Positions 60,774 to 64,000 of a stretch of DNA of 64,000 nucleotides are shown here, piece after piece; within the stretch, counting starts at the first letter, position 1; each line of letters opens with the position of its first letter. The position numbers were made by a program, and so were the translations under genes. Origin of the DNA: Micromonospora okii (GTDB lineage Bacteria > Actinomycetota > Actinomycetes > Mycobacteriales > Micromonosporaceae); contig NZ_BBZF01000025.1 of assembly GCF_020884795.1 (NCBI RefSeq), positions 96,833 to 160,832 on the forward strand, in the 5' to 3' direction. The notes under the pieces were generated by a model. The model saw only the letters and a list, made by a program, of their open reading frames with translations, was not told the DNA's origin and made no database searches.

Positions 60774-60818
60774 CGTGTCAGCGACCGGGGACCAAGCGGG
60801 AACCACACGGCCTGCGCG
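60774..60818 (+). repeat. 45-bp direct repeat, copy 2
   Basis: Begins CGTGTCAGCGACCGGGGACC and ends CACACGGCCTGCGCG; partner of 59461-59505 in the same orientation, 1.3 kb away. Confidence 0.6.
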
Positions 60819-60838
60819 ATGGGTCCGGCGCAGACACC

Positions 60839-61045
60839 ATGGACCGCGCTTGGCTCGGGATGCTTGAACGGGCCGCAGCCCGGGGCGAGGCGCCGGCGGC
60901 GCCCACCCATCACCGGGTGGCGACGACACCGATAATGCTGCTACGCGCCGAGTACGCGATGCGCGGTATCCCCTCGGTCCCCGACGAGGTGCTAGTCGAG
61001 ATCGTGGACGAGGTGTTCCTACCCCTGGTACGCGGCCTCGGCTGA
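60839..61045 (+). pseudogene. C-terminal fragment of a TetR-family regulator
   Basis: 68 codons: ERAAARGEAP, then TPIMLLRAEYAMRGIPSVPD and EVLVEIVDEVFLPLVRGL, which matches the end of TetR C-terminal domains. The N-terminal HTH is absent; no continuation is found upstream in any frame. 61046-61312 contains nothing I can support. Confidence 0.6.
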
Positions 61046-61312
61046 CTCGGCATCGACCGGATCGGCACGGCGACGGACGGATCGGATGTCGCCAAGGTCG
61101 CGCTGATACCCAGCGATACGAACTCCGCACCGGACAGACGGCGCTGGAACAGCATCTGACGCCAGAACCCGTCGGCAAAGTCGATCGGCCGGACCGTCGA
61201 CGCAACTACGCTGGGACTTGACGCGGTCAGGCGGGTGGCACGGTGGGCGCCGCGCCCGGTGCGGGCGGGGCGATTGCCCGCCGGCCCGCACCGGGTCCGG
61301 ATCAGCGGAGGG

Positions 61313-62737
61313 TCAGGTGTCGTAGCGGCAGTTGCCGCCGGTGTTCGCCGTGCAGTTGTTGAGCTGGAAACTGTCGATGTTGATTGCGTAGTTGCCGGTG
61401 GTCGACTGGTTGGGCACGGCCAGGGTGACGCGCACGGAGGTCGCGTTCGCCGGAGCGGTGGCGGTCAGCCGGTATTCCAGCCAGTTGCTGGCGAGCGTCG
61501 ACGCGGTGCCGGAACTTGTCGACAGCAGGGTGCCGCCGGAGTTGTACCAGGCGAGCTGGAGCTGTGTGGTCACCGCGGCGTTGGCCCGCAGCCTGGTGAA
61601 GAGTTTGTACGTGTTGCCGGCGGTCACCGCCGGCCGGTTGGTCAGCGAGATCGACGAGCTGCTGAAGGGGCCGGTGTAGGTGTTGTACTGCGCCGACCGA
61701 CGCCCGTCGAAGTAGGTGCAGGAGATCCCCGAGGTGCCGCAGGAGGGGGTGACCTGGTGCCAGCCGCTGGACGAGGTCAACGTCGACGTGCTGCTGCCTG
61801 GCGTGGCCGCCTCGAATGTCCGCTGCTCGGCCGTGAGCGAGTCGTTGTTGGCGCCGACGTCGCAGCAGGTGGGTGCGGTCAGCATCGGGTGGTTCGCGAT
61901 GTTCCCCGTGGCCGTGGAGGGGTGCGGGTCGATATAGAAGCTGGCCGACAGCTCACTCGGGTCGTAGTAGTTGCGGAAGCCCGGGTCGAGGTTCCAGTGG
62001 TCCACCCAGTTGTACATGATCTCGGGGTAGTACGGCGCTCCCGTCTCCGTCATCCAGGCGTGCGGAGCACCGAGCACGTGCGCCAGCTCGTGCCCCGCCA
62101 CGCCGGTGGTCCACGATTCGGTCACCGCCGAGCAGTGCCCGCCGGAGGAGCCGTAACCACCGCCGGTGGGACACAGGTAGGCGTCGGAGTTCGAGGCGAA
62201 GTCGGTGAAGACGAGATAGATGCGGTTGCTGTCGTCGTATCCGGCAGAGATCAGGTCACTGCGGACGGTGGCCGCGCTGGTGTTCGGGTTGGCCCCGGCG
62301 TCGATCTTCTCGGGAACGACCAGCGAGCGGGCGTAGCCGGCGTACGTGCTGGTGTCGTACCCGGTGCGGCAGCTCAGCTTGACGTGCTGGTCGTAGTTGC
62401 TCGACTGGTCCAGCGCCCAGTCGACGCGGTCGACCACCTTGGCGATGTACTCGACGTTGGCCTCGTAGTTGTTGCCGTTGCCGTCGTGCCAGGCGTAGAT
62501 GACCTGGAGGGCGGGGCTGGCCCCGGTCGGCGCGGACGGGTTGGCCACTGTCGACTGGCACCCGCGTACGGGCACGTCGGGGAGGGCTGGCTGCGCGTAC
62601 GGCTGAGTGGGTTCGGCGCCGGGCCCCCACGCGTAGGCGGCGGTGGGTGTGACCACGGCGAGGGCGGTCGCGAGCAGGGTCGCGGCGGCGGCGGTGAGGG
62701 CGTGTGCCCGACGTGCCCGGAGGTGGAGCCTTGGCAA
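61313..62737 (-). CDS. secreted metzincin-type zinc protease with a C-terminal jelly-roll domain
   Basis: About 474 residues from TTG 62737, which has GAGGAG at the right spacing and leads directly into a signal peptide (RRAHALTAAAATLLATALAV ... TAAYA). An ATG at 62791 would add 18 polar residues. The zinc site is GHELAHVLGAPH, a metzincin HExxHxxGxxH, with a Met-turn candidate IMYNW about 30 residues on. Residues 60-330 are the protease. 340-474 form a beta-sandwich like carbohydrate-binding modules (TNRPAVTAGNTYKLFTRLRA, LQLAWYNSGGTLLS). Several Cys suggest disulfides. An extracellular protease; substrate unknown. Confidence 0.82.
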   Translation of the reverse strand: MPRLHLRARRAHALTAAAATLLATALAVVTPTAAYAWGPGAEPTQPYAQPALPDVPVRGCQSTVANPSAPTGASPALQVIYAWHDGNGNNYEANVEYIAKVVDRVDWALDQSSNYDQHVKLSCRTGYDTSTYAGYARSLVVPEKIDAGANPNTSAATVRSDLISAGYDDSNRIYLVFTDFASNSDAYLCPTGGGYGSSGGHCSAVTESWTTGVAGHELAHVLGAPHAWMTETGAPYYPEIMYNWVDHWNLDPGFRNYYDPSELSASFYIDPHPSTATGNIANHPMLTAPTCCDVGANNDSLTAEQRTFEAATPGSSTSTLTSSSGWHQVTPSCGTSGISCTYFDGRRSAQYNTYTGPFSSSSISLTNRPAVTAGNTYKLFTRLRANAAVTTQLQLAWYNSGGTLLSTSSGTASTLASNWLEYRLTATAPANATSVRVTLAVPNQSTTGNYAINIDSFQLNNCTANTGGNCRYDT

Positions 62738-62879
62738 AGGGTTCTCCTCGGTCGGCAGGTGCGCGCTCCCAGATCGAGAACGCCTACCCATCTAAGCCGA
62801 TTAGAGTGATGTGCATCAATACCTGCCGTGAAAGTTCACGGAGGAGTCGCCTTTGCGACTGGCCATGCTCCAGGTGTCG
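62738..62879. other. upstream region of the metzincin gene
   Basis: Contains the leader and probably the promoter of the protease on the minus strand. AT-richer stretch TTAGAGTGATGTGCATCAA (62800-62818) includes GTGATGTGCATCA, an imperfect palindrome. No gene. Confidence 0.4.
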
Positions 62880-63160
62880 ACGAAATGCTGGCCGGACGGC
62901 TGTCATGGCCGACGGCCGCCTACCGCGGCAACCCCGAGGTGATCATTCGGTACCGCAAACCTCCCCCGACGGCAGCGAACTGCCCGACTGGAAGAAGGAA
63001 CTGAACAGGCAGCACCGCAAGGTCCGGGCGCGGGGTCGAGCACGCCCTGGCCCGCATGAAGACATTCACGACCCTGCGCGATCGCCGGCGCGCCGCCAGC
63101 GCATTGGCCGACCCCGCTTCCGGCATCGCCCACCTCCACCACACCATCCTGCTCGGGTGA
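62880..63160 (+). pseudogene. remnant of an IS5-type DDE transposase (copy B)
   Basis: Broken frames on the plus strand read AYRGNPEVIIRYRKP, DGSELPDWKKELNRQHRKVR, then after a frameshift in GGGGTCGAG the expected VEHALARMKTFTTLRDRRR, AASALADPASGIAHLHHTIL. It is the C-terminal third of the same transposase family as copy A (31040-31535) and better preserved. 63161-63474 beyond it holds no gene. Confidence 0.78.
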
Positions 63161-63474
63161 CATCAGTACCGTTGAACGGCAACGCCATCACCGAGTTGCG
63201 AGACATCTTTCAGAAGGTGGGACAGGCGATTCTAATCCAGCCGTCTCGATAAGGGGCAAGGCATGATCAGCGGAAACCGTGCCATGGTTTTGATCATATT
63301 CGCGCCTCTCGATGCTGCGGGAGGGTGCCGGAAGGGGGTTCACCCGGCGACCGGCTGAGAAACAGCAGCGCTATCAGCTGCCCGCCAGAGCCACCCGGAT
63401 CGCTGACGCCACTCCCCGGATCATCCCTGCGGCAGGGGAAGTGATTCATGCCCGAGCCGCGGATCCCGGGCGGT

Positions 63475-64000
63475 TCACCCGAGGACGTGCCGGATCTCCT
63501 CGATGGTGGCGGTGGACCCCCGCCGCAGCGCCACGTACCCGGGGTCGTGTCGGGCCATTTCGTCGTAGATGGACCGGAGCTGGTCCAGCGCCTCGACGGC
63601 GGCACCGCCGGGCGTGCCACTGCGGAGGGTGGTCAGGTGCCGGCGTTCGGCGTCCAGCAGGGCGGCGAACCGGTTGCCGGCCGGTGCGGTGGGTCGGATC
63701 TCCGCCACGGCGACCAGTTCCACCAGCGCCCGGGACTTGGCCCGCTGCACCACGGCGTACGCCTCACCGACCGCGTCCCGGGCCAGCAGGCAGCGCACCA
63801 GCCCCTGGTAGACGCCCTGTTTGCCGCGCACATAGCTGATCCGGGAGCGGTCGTCGTGCGGCCGTTCCCGCCGGCTCGCCTCGATCAGGTCCACCGCTTC
63901 GGCGTAGAACGGCTCGGCCGAGGCCAGCTCGCCCTGCGCGGCGTGCAGGTCGGCCAGGCTGTGCGCGGAGGCGGCGGCGGAATCGAAGTACCCGGCCGGG
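63475..64000 (-). CDS. TPR-type protein, probable truncated CHAT-domain protein (partial at right edge)
   Basis: The frame is open to the window edge, so the 5' part lies outside. Visible residues are TPR-like helices (ASAHSLADLHAAQGELASAE, YAEAVDLIEASRRERPHDDR, EAYAVVQRAKSRALVELVAV) followed by the linker helix LDQLRSIYDEMARHD that in CHAT-TPR proteins precedes the CHAT caspase-like domain. Here translation stops after TIEEIRHVLG, where CHAT would begin, so the protease domain is missing. Either a natural TPR-only version or a gene cut by rearrangement next to the transposase remnant. Confidence 0.55.
   Translation of the reverse strand, partial: PAGYFDSAAASAHSLADLHAAQGELASAEPFYAEAVDLIEASRRERPHDDRSRISYVRGKQGVYQGLVRCLLARDAVGEAYAVVQRAKSRALVELVAVAEIRPTAPAGNRFAALLDAERRHLTTLRSGTPGGAAVEALDQLRSIYDEMARHDPGYVALRRGSTATIEEIRHVLG

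Noticed and set aside
1..64000. CRISPR arrays, rRNA genes, complete tRNA genes, replication origin
   Set aside because: No regularly spaced repeats, rRNA-like stretches, full cloverleaf or DnaA-box cluster were seen on either strand.

Overview
The window comes from a high-GC actinomycete. Support for this is GC-rich third positions throughout, GTG/TTG starts, ATGA/GTGA stop-start overlaps, Tat-type lipoproteins and CbiZ/CobD-type corrinoid genes. The family Micromonosporaceae is a reasonable guess, but no marker gene here proves it. Four blocks can be read.
Block 1 (1-28.5 kb) is a natural-product gene cluster that continues past the left edge. It contains no multimodular NRPS or PKS. It has four free-standing acyl/peptidyl carrier proteins and a fifth fused to a degenerate adenylation domain. 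Around them are loading enzymes (one NRPS-type adenylation protein and one AMP-forming ligase), two paralogous transglutaminase-fold proteins, a BtrH-like acyltransferase and a broken condensation protein. Tailoring enzymes are an AspH-type hydroxylase, a ferritin-like diiron oxygenase, an LLM flavin monooxygenase, a carbamoyltransferase, a sulfotransferase, an NDP-sugar epimerase and a HAD phosphatase. There is also a type II thioesterase, an SGNH hydrolase, an exported penicillin-acylase-type amidase and a glyoxalase-fold protein of the bleomycin-resistance type. My reading is that amino acids are activated, decarboxylated and hydroxylated on discrete carrier proteins and joined by cysteine-hydrolase-fold amide synthases, partly by the logic of the butirosin side chain.
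Block 2 (25.7-39.2 kb) is a decaying region. CbiZ and CobD are intact, but cobF and cobM carry compensating homopolymer frameshifts and cobL has lost its 5' end at a dead transposase. A graveyard of insertion sequences follows: a truncated IS5-like copy, an IS3-family element and an intact IS30-family element inside that IS3. Next come the wreckage of an L-rhamnose operon (an ABC ATPase fused by deletion to the tail of a sugar-binding protein, an intact mutarotase, and gutted isomerase and aldolase genes) and a complete IS5-family element inside the aldolase remnant.
Block 3 (39.2-57.9 kb) is sugar catabolism. One part is an amino-sugar locus: a BadF-type N-acetylhexosamine kinase, an RpiR regulator, a SIS-domain protein, an NgcEFG-like importer and a large secreted enzyme with carbohydrate- and chitin-binding modules. 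The other is an intact rhamnose operon under a LacI-type repressor: isomerase, fused aldolase/dehydrogenase, kinase and lutABC. This takes L-rhamnose to DHAP and, through L-lactaldehyde and L-lactate, to pyruvate. A 12-bp LacI-type operator recurs at the rhamnose operon, the rhamnose remnant and the ngcE start.
Block 4 (57.9-64 kb) is mixed. It holds transposase and TetR fragments, an alpha/beta hydrolase lacking its catalytic Ser and His, a tRNA 3'-end-like fragment with a strong hairpin, an M55 D-aminopeptidase, a secreted metzincin protease, and a truncated TPR protein running off the right edge.
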